Translations under genes and position numbers: made by a program
The notes under the pieces: model-generated
Databases searched by the model: none
What the model was told of the DNA's origin: nothing
What the model saw: the letters and a program-made list of their open reading frames with translations, nothing else
Source of the DNA: Phymatolithon calcareum
Lineage: Eukaryota; Rhodophyta; Florideophyceae; Hapalidiales
Assembly: GCA_977006965.1 (NCBI GenBank)
Contig: OZ345384.1
Span: 558,001-622,000 of the forward strand
Length of the DNA stretch: 64,000 bases
Reading direction: 5' to 3'
Part shown: in pieces, positions 1 to 9,011 of the stretch
Layout: the number at the start of each line of letters is the position of its first letter
Numbering within the stretch: position 1 is the stretch's first letter

Positions 1-2310
1 GAATTGCAATATCTGACCATTCTTCCAATATCAATTGCAATAACAGAATCTAATTCAGGTCCTCCTGCGCCATATCTTCACTCACGCGTTGGATCACTCT
101 TGCGCTCCGGGCAGTGCTCATCGCCACAGAGACCGACTGCTGGTCCCAGTAACCTTTGTTCTCTTTAAGAAACAGCAGGGCTTCTAGTAATAACGGTGTC
201 ATCCTCTTGCGATTGTCTGTCAAAACATTCTTGACAACCGACCAAAGCCTCTCCACCTCGGCAGTTGATCCAAGAATAAAGTCGCAATTTATATAAGTCT
301 GACGGACCTCGGCACGCTTGCGCTTTTTTACGGCAATTCTTTCTGCCATCGACAGCCGGCCTCCACCCGATCCGCCGATGGAGCTTGTTATACCGTCATC
401 GTGTTCCTGTTTGAGCTTCTTGCATGCATCCTTCTCTTCATTTGTCATAGTATCGGACTCAGTGCGCTGTATCTTATCAACTCCCGACTCGAATTCTGGG
501 TCACACACAATTGATGCACGTGATGCACTGTAGTGTTTTCCAAGCTGAGATCGGTATAATGGTGAGTTGACATCGTACTTGCACTGCTCGACTGCTGAAC
601 TCAACTCATCAAGAGCTAAACGACAGTCCGACAACGAAGCACCGCGCTTCTGTAGTTCTAGAGTTACTTGGTTGATTTGCTTAAACTGACATGCGTACAG
701 CATAGATCTGTTGCGGAAGTGCTTGCTCTCGTCCATAGCTATCGTTGCTCCTTCCGCCTTTGCCGCGTCGATTAACTGCTCGCGTATGCGGTTGAAGCGC
801 TTGAGCATATGATACTTTCCGGACCAACGCGTCTCATTATGCATAACTGGAGCCAATTCACTAAGGTTGCGTAATATTGCCCGGTTCTTCGGTTTTTTGC
901 AGTCCATCATCTTTGCATGCACTGAGTCTATCGCTGCTTGGAGTCTATCGTCACTGACAACCATCTTGTTCACCTCTAGGTTGAGCTTATGACTAGCACA
1001 GCTAACATGAGCGATTTTCATAAGCCTGGCGATTGACTTATTGACATTGCAGTTGTCGGCAACCTGAAAAACTGCCCAGGTATGCACGCTGACCACGAAG
1101 AAGTCGAACACGTCTTCTAGTTGACGCACGTGAGCGTGTGCGTTGAACGTAGTGGTTTCAAGATCCTACATGCCTCCTTGAACATCATCATCTTCTACTT
1201 TCGCAATAAGACTCACAGACAGAAGCACAATAGCGAGCTCTTCAGTCTCGCGCGCGGTGCCTCTTTCTAGCATCTTCACACGTCTCATGAACAATCCGTA
1301 TACACCCAAGTAAGTTGTCCCATTGGCGGTCTAGTCATCGTGCATAATGGCTCCTTTGGTATCAGCAATATCGTCTCTGATTCGCAGTTTGACGAGCTCA
1401 ACGAGCTTGAATAGTGTCTCCTTGAATGTCCGAGTTGAGAACTTCTCATGGAAACACGAAAACTTGCGATATTCCTCGCTTTGAACATGTGACTCCGGGA
1501 ATGACATGTAGACGACAAGTCTAATGTACCCGTACATGGCCTTTTCCTTGTCAGTTGCGAGAAATGTCATTGGGAGAGGCGATAAACGAGCTTGCTTGGC
1601 GGCGGCGTAAAGTGGCCAGCGCATCTCTGTAGACCTGAAAAAGGTGATCTTCGCTTCCTCCAAATATGCAACTCTTCAGGTGGCTGTATGGGTTAGTATA
1701 CCCCTTTCCTTTTTCAAAAGCGATTTCACCATTTTCTCGGCAGTCAGCACCTTTCGGGCAGAGAAGGATGTTAAAAGGAAACTTATAGCGTGTTTTTCCG
1801 TTCTGCGGGACTGGACATCGCGTTCTTCTTCACGTAGCTTCCGCGCTAGCACATCAAAAACTTCTTTTGGGCCGTGTTTGCGTCCGTTGCTTGACATTCT
1901 GGACGTAGTGTTTCGGCAGAGCAATTCGTAGGAGTTTGAAGTCCAAGAGATCGCCTGAGCAAGGCAGCATTCAGGAGCAATTTCCGAGTCAATGCCGGTC
2001 GACGTGTCTGTAATTATCGAGAGGCATCGATAACAGAGCAGAATTCCTGACAGCAATCAGATGTCGTAGATTCGGGTGGCAATGCGTAAACTGTGTGGGG
2101 AGCTTCTATAACCCGTTTCCGTAAATTTCCCTTACAGATCCTGTACCGTAGCGCTGTACGACGATCTTGACAGCGCCGAGGAGGGCAAGAGTGTACCTTG
2201 ATTTTCGATCATATGCCATTACTTTTTGCAATAATTATTGCAATAAGTACCTCTCAGGGCAATTAAGAATTGATTGCAATATATTGCAATATATTGCAAT
2301 TAAAACAGTA
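1..2310 (-). mobile_element. hAT-family DNA transposon (hAT-1), left end at or beyond the window start
   Basis: The region holds a long hAT-type transposase frame on the minus strand, flanked by AT-rich ends with repeated ATTGCAAT-type words: about 1-45 on one side and about 2225-2305 on the other, where the word recurs every 10 to 15 bases. Short subterminal repeats of this kind are usual binding sites for hAT transposases. I could not define the exact terminal inverted repeat or the 8-bp target duplication, because the left end coincides with the window edge. The right limit is an estimate. Confidence 0.7.
50..1897 (-). pseudogene. hAT transposase, one frame with three nonsense codons
   Basis: A single minus-strand frame of about 615 codons runs from an ATG at 1897 to the stop at 50. 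It is broken only by in-frame stops at 1676-1678, 1331-1333 and 1166-1168, so no frameshift is needed. The middle has the hAT signature with ADNCNVNKS followed by CASHKLNL. The last 90 residues carry the hAT C-terminal dimerisation motif (STAEVERLWSVVKN, then NRKRMTP). The N-terminal part is basic, but no BED zinc finger was found. hAT transposases cut and paste their element using an RNase H-like DDE domain. The three stops show this copy is dead unless stop codons are read through. The start codon is chosen because it opens the conserved basic stretch; an upstream in-frame extension to 2056 looks non-coding. Confidence 0.8.
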
Positions 2311-2337
2311 AAAATAATATTGGTACCAAGCGTGTGG

Positions 2338-2491
2338 AAAAGACTAACTCGAACTTTCATATGGAGAGGAACTCGAATCCAGGAAATGTTAGGAAAATAG
2401 AATGCAGTAAGTTGGAAGTAATTGAGAAGCTGCCTAGTTACTCAAAGTGAGGTCCTGGGTGCTTTTGTAAAAATAATCAACATATATCCCT
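2338..2491 (+). mobile_element. LINE-C family 3' end, strongly 5'-truncated
   Basis: The last residues of the LINE-C/D type ORF2 (KRLTRTFIWR...) are followed by a stop at 2398-2400. The family 3' tail then follows, of the form 'gggtgcttttgtaaaaataatcaacatatatccc'-like, ending near 2491. The same tail ends the copies at 12.06, 13.30, 24.25, 26.72, 45.27 and 60.75 kb. No target duplication was resolved. Confidence 0.75.
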
Positions 2492-2518
2492 ATCAGCAGA
2501 TGGGCTGGTAACTTTTTC

Positions 2519-2547
2519 AACACACCCGTCGCCTAAGAGTGGGCCCG
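2519..2547 (+). repeat. Left arm of a 29-bp inverted repeat paired with 13584-13612
   Basis: The sequence starting AACACACCCGTCGCCTAAGA matches the reverse complement of 13584-13612 at 27 of 29 positions. The two arms face each other across 11 kb and may be the termini of a DNA transposon later invaded by LINEs. No target duplication is visible next to the arms. Confidence 0.6.
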
Positions 2548-2856
2548 TGATTTGCACGTCCGAAAAAGTCATCTATGCTAAATCGAATTCCGAATTAAAT
2601 GATTTTTATATCAATCGAAAGGGACCATTTTTTAGACATAGATCCAGAAAAGCAGGGCCTGCGCTGTTTTCCTTTTCGCTCCATAAGCCTCCAAAAAAAG
2701 TCGTACATCAATTTTTCATGGTGGTACGGAAAAATGGCAAATAACTTGAAGCAGTCGTTTTGCCACGAATTTTTCTCGAAAATCATGTATCATACGTAAC
2801 GAGTACGAGATTAGAAATGAAATGCGGAAACTTATTGGAGGGTTCCCTCTTCGAAT

Positions 2857-3480
2857 GTGGAAGGTGCCCACCACTTTGTGCACAATTCCCCATCACCAAC
2901 GTCAACGCCATGCACTGGCAGTAATTGTGCAATGGCAGTTTGTACAGCCCGCGCTCACGTGTACGAAATGCACTTAGGAGCAAAACTGGACGTTGCGGAT
3001 GAAGTGCATAAAAGCCTACTCCGTGACGCAATAGATGACCTGCAAGGAATCCATACTGACGGAGCAGTGAGCTAGATTTCACCCGCATGTAGCTATTGTG
3101 GCGAAGATTTTTCTTGTAGTGCCGTGCTTCGTGACGATTCTCCAACCTTCTGTGTTGAACGTGGCACAACACTTGAAGTGAGAGCAGCAACTATTGCTCA
3201 CAAACTATTCACGAATGGAGAATCAAAGGTATATTGGAGTACTGAAGAGGACCCTGCACTATTACCGTTCGCAAATGGAATCAACGACGACGTCAGAAGT
3301 CGTTGTTGGAGTACTACAGGATGGGCAGCGAGACCACTATATAGTCAAACCTTGGGAAGGAACACAACACCCGTTTATGCAAAGGAGCTTTCAGAGTCTT
3401 CGAACTAGGGGCACAAGAGAAAAGCAAACGAATTAGCGCTCCTGCTATGCTCGAAAGGTTATCTATCAAGTATCCTGAGC
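2857..3480 (+). pseudogene. Unknown protein, 5' part, interrupted by LINE-B
   Basis: Plus-strand reading frame with an in-frame TAG at 3073-3075 and a frame change near 3400. The last segment (frame opening near 3396, ending ...LSIKYPE) is cut at 3480 by insertion of LINE-B and continues in the same frame at 6269 after the insertion (KYPERYDLPGE...). A cysteine-rich patch (CSYCGEDFSC) lies just after the TAG. I do not recognise the family. Because it lies between the 2519 and 13584 inverted repeats, it could be a transposon protein rather than a cellular gene. Stops and the frame change make it a pseudogene. Confidence 0.5.
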
Positions 3481-3496
3481 CGCGACCTTGAAGTAA

Positions 3497-4231
3497 TTCA
3501 ACTCTACCGAACATCAGAACCACGACGCAGCGAAACGGTTTAAAGCTCGACACGGCAAGCCGCCGGATGTCCTCTTGGTCTACGACGACGGGGACGAGCA
3601 TGCCTACGAAACGACCCCGACGGCCTCGAAGCAGCGCGTTATCCTATGCGATGAAGATGATGACACACTCGACATGTACCGTACAATCCCACCGCAGGTC
3701 GGTGGTGCGGGCGTTTTGGTGCTGCGCGGAGAAGAAGCGATACTGGAAGAAGGGCTGTCCGCTGGGGCCATTGGCTCCTCATTCGACGCCGAGGCTTTTG
3801 CGGCCATACACGCATTTCAGGCAGCATCCAATCTACCGATATCGCGCGGCAGCACTATCCGATGATTCACCGACAGCAAGAGCTGCATAGACGCACTCAA
3901 CGGCCAACCGCGGATGTTTGGAGAGATGGTTCGGAAACTATGGAATCTTATGGAACAAATCATGGCACAGGAGACTCACATAGAAGGCATTTGGATACCT
4001 AGTCACTGCGGAGTCCCGAAAAATGAGGCTGCTGATGAGCTCGCGCGCCGGAGAATCTCGGAATCAAGCCTGCTATCACATCAAGCGGTACCTCTCACCA
4101 TGGAAGCGGCACGATCCATTATCAAACCGCCTTGTAGAAGCAAACCAGTTACCATCCCGACACTCCCGGAAGACCTACACTTCTCACATAGACGGGCTGA
4201 GGTAATACTCAACCAGCTCATAACTAATTGC
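3497..4231 (+). pseudogene. LINE-B ORF2 fragment: RNase H domain
   Basis: An open frame from 3497 is interrupted once by TGA at 3863-3865 and then runs into the LINE-A insertion at 4231. RNase H hallmarks in order are a glycine-rich first strand (GGAGVLV), SSFDAEAFAAIHA with the second catalytic acid, FTDSKS with the third (directly after the TGA), and SHCGVPKNEAADELA with the final His and Asp. The first catalytic Asp is not evident. In LINEs of this kind RNase H follows the reverse transcriptase and removes the RNA strand. The frame resumes at 5967 with a zinc-knuckle-like C-terminus. Confidence 0.8.
4217..4231 (+). repeat. Target-site duplication of LINE-A (left copy)
   Basis: CTCATAACTAATTGC at 4217-4231 is repeated exactly at 5952-5966 on the other side of LINE-A. 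Removing one copy plus the insert restores an uninterrupted LINE-B reading frame. Confidence 0.9.
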
Positions 4232-5951
4232 CCACATGAGGAAGATAATCGAAATGGCACTAGACAATATGATCAGAAGGAAATACAAGTTCCATATATC
4301 ACAGCTGGGGTTCCAGAAACGAAAGGGCACTGAGCTGGCGCTTCTCCATGCTGAAGCCCTCCGACAATCAGGCCACAGCTGCGTGGCAGTCTTAGATCTT
4401 AAAGCTGCCTACGACTCCGTACCAAGGAATAAGCTTGCAGAGAGATTAAGGAAGGTGCTGGAACCAGAGATCGCCGAAATGGTTATTCCATTTCTGGATC
4501 CCTCGTTCATACAGACGAGAGACGACGAGGATTCCGTGTGGTACACCATTGACAGAGGCGTTCCTCAGGGGTCCCCTCTCAGTCCGTGCCTGTATAATAT
4601 CTTCATGGACACGTTTGCCGTTGCGCTAGACTCCATTCCGAAGAATATCACAAACGAGCCCTGCAAAATGTTTGCAGACGACGTGAAATTGTCCGCAAAA
4701 TCAGTGGAAGGCCTCCAAGTTATCCTTGATTTAGCCTCGAAGTGGGCACAGAGAAACGGTATGGTGTGGAACACCAAGAAAAGCGTAATCCTTTGGACCA
4801 AGGATACGGCAGGTCACAGCTTCCGGCTCTCAGCGCGGCGGCTAAAGACTCTCCGGGAGGTAAAATACCTCGGGGTAGCACTAACGGAACAGGGAGTCTC
4901 AGACACCAAACTGACAGACAGGATCAAGAAATCCAAAAATGTGCTTGGGTATCTCCGACGGCTGGGCGTGTTTACTAATGGTGTCCATCCTGCGAGGGCG
5001 ATTAGGCTGTACAAATCGCTTCTGCAGTCAAGATGGGAATATGCCCTTCACCTCTCACCTTGGACCGCGAAGGTGGCCTCGGAAGTCAGGAAGGTTAAAT
5101 CTATGTTTTTCGGGCAAATCCTTGGGAAACCAGGAAAAAGAAGCTTGGACAGGTGCAGGGCCATGTGCCGAATACTCCAACCCAAGGTAAGAAGAGACGT
5201 CCTTGCAAGACGATTTGTGCAGAGATTGATAAGAAGACGCGATGCGCTGATATCTGGTCCAACAACAGAGAACGCGAACAAGGAATGTCAAGAAGCGGAG
5301 AGAGATATTGTCCATGCGAAAGTGAATGGTTTCCTGTGCGAAGCAGCAAACGAAACGATAGCTACGACAAACATCAAGAAATACCAAAGAAACAAGATAC
5401 TAGAGGCCGCAGAGGATGCGGAAAAGTCGAAAAAACGACCTATACCGCACGCGAAAGTGTCGTTACCCCCGCACCTTCTCTTCAACTCAAGGAGACATAG
5501 AACACTTGCCATCAAGTGGTCATTTGGAATGTTCCCTCCAATGAGCACCTCTACCCTTATCGAACTCACCGGCCAATGTGGAAATGATGCCATCGAAGAC
5601 GTGATAAATGGCCTTGCAAAGGACAGACTCTCCAAAGGAGACAGCGCCTGGACTAAGCGAGCACTCGAGGAGCTCCTAACCATGTTTCAGGCTGTGGAAA
5701 AGTAAGGACTACCCGCAAATTGAAATTACAGCGTGCCACAGGACAGGGGAGTATCTTTCCCCCTCGAGGTCCCGAAGGAGACCAGAGGTGGGTTTTTGTA
5801 GTCCACTGAGTCGTGTCACACCAACAAGAAAAGAAAACCCCTTCAGGACAGAATCTAGCCAAAACCCCTTGGCTTTAGGAAAGTTGACCCGAGCGTCAGC
5901 AGATGCGTTGGTAACTTTTAAATAAAAATCTACCTTTCTTCCTTCTTCTTC
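4232..5951 (+). mobile_element. LINE-A, 5'-truncated copy inserted into LINE-B
   Basis: This 1.72-kb insertion is bounded by a 15-bp target duplication. It starts inside the reverse transcriptase and ends with a 3' UTR (5706-5951) whose tail reads 'cttttaaataaaaatctacctttctt'-like, with no poly(A). Related tails or UTR pieces occur at 20.9, 25.5, 26.8, 32.7, 35.8, 41.6 and possibly 46.6 kb. LINE-A must be younger than the LINE-B copy it splits. Confidence 0.9.
4236..5705 (+). pseudogene. LINE-A ORF2 fragment: reverse transcriptase
   Basis: 489 codons without a stop, in frame from the truncation point. It begins inside the reverse transcriptase fingers and continues with AVLDLKAAYDSVPR (first catalytic Asp), GVPQGSPLSPCLYN, MFADDVKL (the FADD active site) and VKYLGV. 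The long C-terminal region has many basic residues and ends before a stop at 5703-5705. The upstream endonuclease is missing because of 5' truncation, so the ATG at 4236 is incidental. The intact frame suggests a fairly recent copy. Confidence 0.88.
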
Positions 5952-5966
5952 CTCATAACTAATTGC
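5952..5966 (+). repeat. Target-site duplication of LINE-A (right copy)
   Basis: Exact 15-bp copy of 4217-4231. Confidence 0.9.
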
Positions 5967-6229
5967 TGTCCAATCCTCGCCAGCTTTCACCATGGACACA
6001 ACGAGAATGAGCCACTTCCTCACGACCCAATGTGCAAGAAATGCCCGTATGGTGTGAAGGAAACTGTGGAACATATGATCCTACATTGTTCGGGTCGGGC
6101 TGTTAGTCGACGGAAATTCATCGGCAGAGTTCGGAGCAAAACGGTAGAAGATCTGTGCAGAGAGAAACCCGTAGCGATAATCCAATATTTGAACGAAGAG
6201 AACTTGCTCGAGAGCAAGTTTAGGCGTTA
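5967..6229 (+). pseudogene. LINE-B ORF2 C-terminus after the LINE-A insertion
   Basis: Continues the RNase H frame of 3497-4231 across LINE-A. It contains a Cys/His motif, CKKCPYGVKETVEHMILHC (CX2C, then H and HC), as found downstream of RNase H in many LINE ORF2 proteins. It terminates with a stop at 6227-6229, about 25 bases before the (AAAG)n tail. Confidence 0.75.
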
Positions 6230-6268
6230 ACTTAAAAATTGACGTCATCTGCAATAAAGAAAGAAAGA

Positions 6269-6595
6269 AAGTATCCTGAGCGGTACGACCTTCCCGGTGA
6301 GCAGCTTGTCATCCAGTTCATTCCCACAATGAGTGCGAGGCTGAAAACTATCAAGGCACATGGAGGAAGCATTGAATATCTCACGATTGAAACTGGACAC
6401 AGAGCGAAAAGGATGCCGCCAAATTATGCAAACGCTCTGAGAGATATTGTAGCTCAATCTGATGGAAAAAGAATGCTCCGCGAGGGTGTTGATTCCCTCG
6501 TCTCATGCCTTAGACTTGACGAAGAAGACTTATCCGACGACTTTCCGGACAGAAATCTGTTGCAAGCAAGATATCAGCTTTCAAACGCATTTTAA
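6269..6595 (+). pseudogene. Unknown protein, 3' part (continues 2857-3480)
   Basis: Once LINE-B and one target duplication are removed, this frame is the direct continuation of the frame ending at 3480. It encodes about 108 residues (RYDLPGEQLVIQF..., ending ...RYQLSNAF) and stops at 6593-6595. The sequence is mixed hydrophilic with an acidic stretch (DEEDLSDD). No family recognised. An AATAAA occurs at about 6660. Confidence 0.5.
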
Positions 6596-6938
6596 TGACT
6601 CAAGCTCTTTAGACATCATTTGAAATAGTTGATATCCTCAACAAGTAAACTGTTTTCGTTAATAAAACTGTATTCCTTTCCAATTAGATGCATTCTTAAG
6701 TGATAGCGGTGCTTCCCCCTCCGAAGAGGAAGTTTCGCTTCACAGAGCAAGAAGCACGATGGTCTTTCTTGGACAGAAGATTGCATTTAGTGTTCCACTC
6801 GATGAGAGTCCCCAAGCAGGATTTAGGAAGGAGGAGACACATGTTCTGGGTTCGCCAGACACCTACAAAATGTGCCCTTGCACTAATGTTACCATGTGCT
6901 TTGAGAGAGGCACACAGCATTCGATTCTGCACAGTTCC
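6596..6938 (+). other. Coding-like remnant interrupted by LINE-C/D
   Basis: A short frame around 6759-6938 (MVFLGQKIAFSVPLDES...) reaches the LINE-C insertion point. It can be followed on the far side of LINE-D at 13349 for about 45 codons before a stop near 13475. I do not recognise the product. It may belong to the element bounded by the 2519/13584 inverted repeats. Confidence 0.3.
6927..6938 (+). repeat. Target-site duplication left of the LINE-C/D block
   Basis: CTGCACAGTTCC, repeated exactly at 13337-13348. Confidence 0.85.
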
Positions 6939-7097
6939 TCCCCCCTCAGTCCAGGCCGCCTGAGAGGACCGTGATAGAGCAAACGTGGTTATTCCCAGCG
7001 CGGGAAAAGTTGGTGAAGAACGTTGCGAAACTCGAAACTTTCTCCACTAGCGGTGAGGGTGTCGCACAGCGCGTCAAATCGGAGTTCTTGGGAAGAC

Positions 7098-9011
7098 ATG
7101 GGGACGCACGAGCCACCCGATTCTGATCGGGAACCCTGGCGAGTAACTCGGAAGAAAAGCATCTCGCAGCGAAAGAAGGGATATTCGTCGGCGTCTCAAA
7201 AGGTATCAAAGAAAGGGAAATCATTGAAACAAAAGGACACAGCACGAAAAGCAGCCGGACCACGAAAGAAGTCGATGGAATCGAATCGGGACTCGCCAAT
7301 TCTTACCCGCCTGCGATCCAGGAAGAATAGAAGAAGCGCCAGCCCAGTGAGCTCGATCGAAGAGTCCGACTCGGGAAGTGACCGTGATCAATCTGAGGAG
7401 AGTTCAATTGATGACCTCGAGGAACTACGCGAGCTCGCGCACTTCGCAAACGCGATTCGCAGGCAAGCGAACGAAACTGTTGCCCGAGCGAGAGGCGTAC
7501 AGATTGAGGCGATGGATCAGGTAGGAGAGGACACGGAACCGGAACCGGAAAACGACTGCGGCCCGCAGCCTCAAGCCGAAGTTCACGTGTCAGAAATGAA
7601 AGAGCGTTTCCTGAAGATAAGAGGAAGAGTTCGGTGCAACAAATGTGAAGTCAAAGGTCAGCTCATTTTACATGGCACGGCGTCCGGCGATGGAATCTCA
7701 ACTATTTGCAAGGCCTGCAACTCCAGTACCCAAGGTAGAGTTGTTGCACTGGAGATAGAAATCGCAGAGCTGGCAGTGACCCGCAACCCTACACAGGCGC
7801 AGGGAAGTGCGGATACCGATGCCATACTGAAGAAAATTGACACGATGATGAAAACTTTGACCGAAGTGTGCGAAAGGATGACACTCGTAGAAGCACAAGT
7901 GAGAACCATGCGCAGAAGTAATGAGTCTGAACATATTGACAAGGGGGTCACACCGCAGGAGACGCAACATCAAGACGTCTCGAGACGTGTTAACGTCTCA
8001 CCGGCGGAACAAGAAGTTTCTTCCCGCAACCCGTCTGGACAAGAAAACAATTTTGGAGGTAATGATATGCCTGATTTGCGAAAGAATACAGAGCGGATCC
8101 CACAGCCCGCTCCTCTTTCGTATGCTGCAGTCGCAGCGCTCAAGCGTCCGACACCGGCACATTTTGAAAGCCATATCAGCTCGAAAGTGATCAAATTTTC
8201 AAATGCCATAAGTGGAAATATAACGAAAGCCCGCCCCAGTGAGATAGTTCCGCTGTACTTCACAGGAATGGAAAGAATGGACGAAGTGGAGCTATACAAG
8301 GAAATGATTCAAGTGTTGCCTGCAAGGGCGGTTCTAGGGATCTCGTTCATCGGAAAATTCAGACTGGAAATCTTGACTAGTCAGCACTTTAGCGACAGAG
8401 TCATAGCGACAATGAAGGCATCTGGGCTAAGGCACGAGAAAGAGTACCATCTCTTCAAAGATTCGGTATCCAAAAAGACAGTTCTTTCAGAACGAGATCG
8501 CGTAATGAAGAATTTATGGGCTATAAAGAAGAGAATGAAGAAATGTGCCGGATATACTGGAGACTTTCAGACACGAAAGTGGTACAGGAAAAACCAGAAG
8601 AGGGCAGAAGATGAGATAGATGCCCTTGAGAAAGGGACTCCGAACGTGAATCCGGTGGATACCCACAGGCATTCTGATAGCGAAGTTAGAAGTATGTCCG
8701 CGTGCAATGAGAGCGCAGAGTTTTCGAAAGACCCCACAGAAGACATCGAACCACATCTGGCTTCGATGGCCATCGAAAGAGATGGAAATCTGATGGGTAG
8801 CCACGGGAATAGAGCAAGGGAAGATCTTGAACATTCCGACGATAATGCCGAATTGCAAGTGAAAAACCTGGACCCAGAAAAGAGCGTGATGAGTGAATCA
8901 ACAACTAAGGCAAGCGTGAATGAAAATGATCTACCCAACCATGAAGATATTTCCAACCCGATACCCACACCAGCATCGCACAGGGACGCTGAAGGAATCG
9001 AGATGTCATGA
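7098..9011 (+). CDS. LINE-C ORF1 protein (nucleic-acid-binding, gag-like)
   Basis: 637 residues from the first ATG of the open frame at 7098; the frame is open upstream but has no ATG there. The N-terminal 110 residues are very basic and Ser-rich, then acidic (SDSGSDRDQSEESS). A four-cysteine motif follows, CNKC at residues 180-183 and CKAC at 204-207, resembling a zinc ribbon rather than CCHC knuckles. A heptad-like stretch at about 235-280 (ILKKIDTMMKTLTEV...) could form a coiled coil. ORF1 proteins bind the element RNA. The stop overlaps the ORF2 start in ATGA (9008-9011), which suggests termination-reinitiation of translation. The frame is intact. Confidence 0.82.
   Translation: MGTHEPPDSDREPWRVTRKKSISQRKKGYSSASQKVSKKGKSLKQKDTARKAAGPRKKSMESNRDSPILTRLRSRKNRRSASPVSSIEESDSGSDRDQSEESSIDDLEELRELAHFANAIRRQANETVARARGVQIEAMDQVGEDTEPEPENDCGPQPQAEVHVSEMKERFLKIRGRVRCNKCEVKGQLILHGTASGDGISTICKACNSSTQGRVVALEIEIAELAVTRNPTQAQGSADTDAILKKIDTMMKTLTEVCERMTLVEAQVRTMRRSNESEHIDKGVTPQETQHQDVSRRVNVSPAEQEVSSRNPSGQENNFGGNDMPDLRKNTERIPQPAPLSYAAVAALKRPTPAHFESHISSKVIKFSNAISGNITKARPSEIVPLYFTGMERMDEVELYKEMIQVLPARAVLGISFIGKFRLEILTSQHFSDRVIATMKASGLRHEKEYHLFKDSVSKKTVLSERDRVMKNLWAIKKRMKKCAGYTGDFQTRKWYRKNQKRAEDEIDALEKGTPNVNPVDTHRHSDSEVRSMSACNESAEFSKDPTEDIEPHLASMAIERDGNLMGSHGNRAREDLEHSDDNAELQVKNLDPEKSVMSESTTKASVNENDLPNHEDISNPIPTPASHRDAEGIEMS

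Larger units (their letters stand above)
3481..6268 (+). mobile_element. LINE-B (RNase H-bearing LINE), 5'-truncated, with LINE-A nested inside
   Basis: The insertion is delimited by a 13-bp target duplication, AAGTATCCTGAGC, at 3468-3480 and 6269-6281. The 3' end is an (AAAG)n run at about 6255-6270 instead of poly(A). The copy begins just before an RNase H domain, so the endonuclease and reverse transcriptase were lost by 5' truncation, as is usual for target-primed reverse transcription. It was later split by LINE-A at 4231/5952. Confidence 0.85.
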
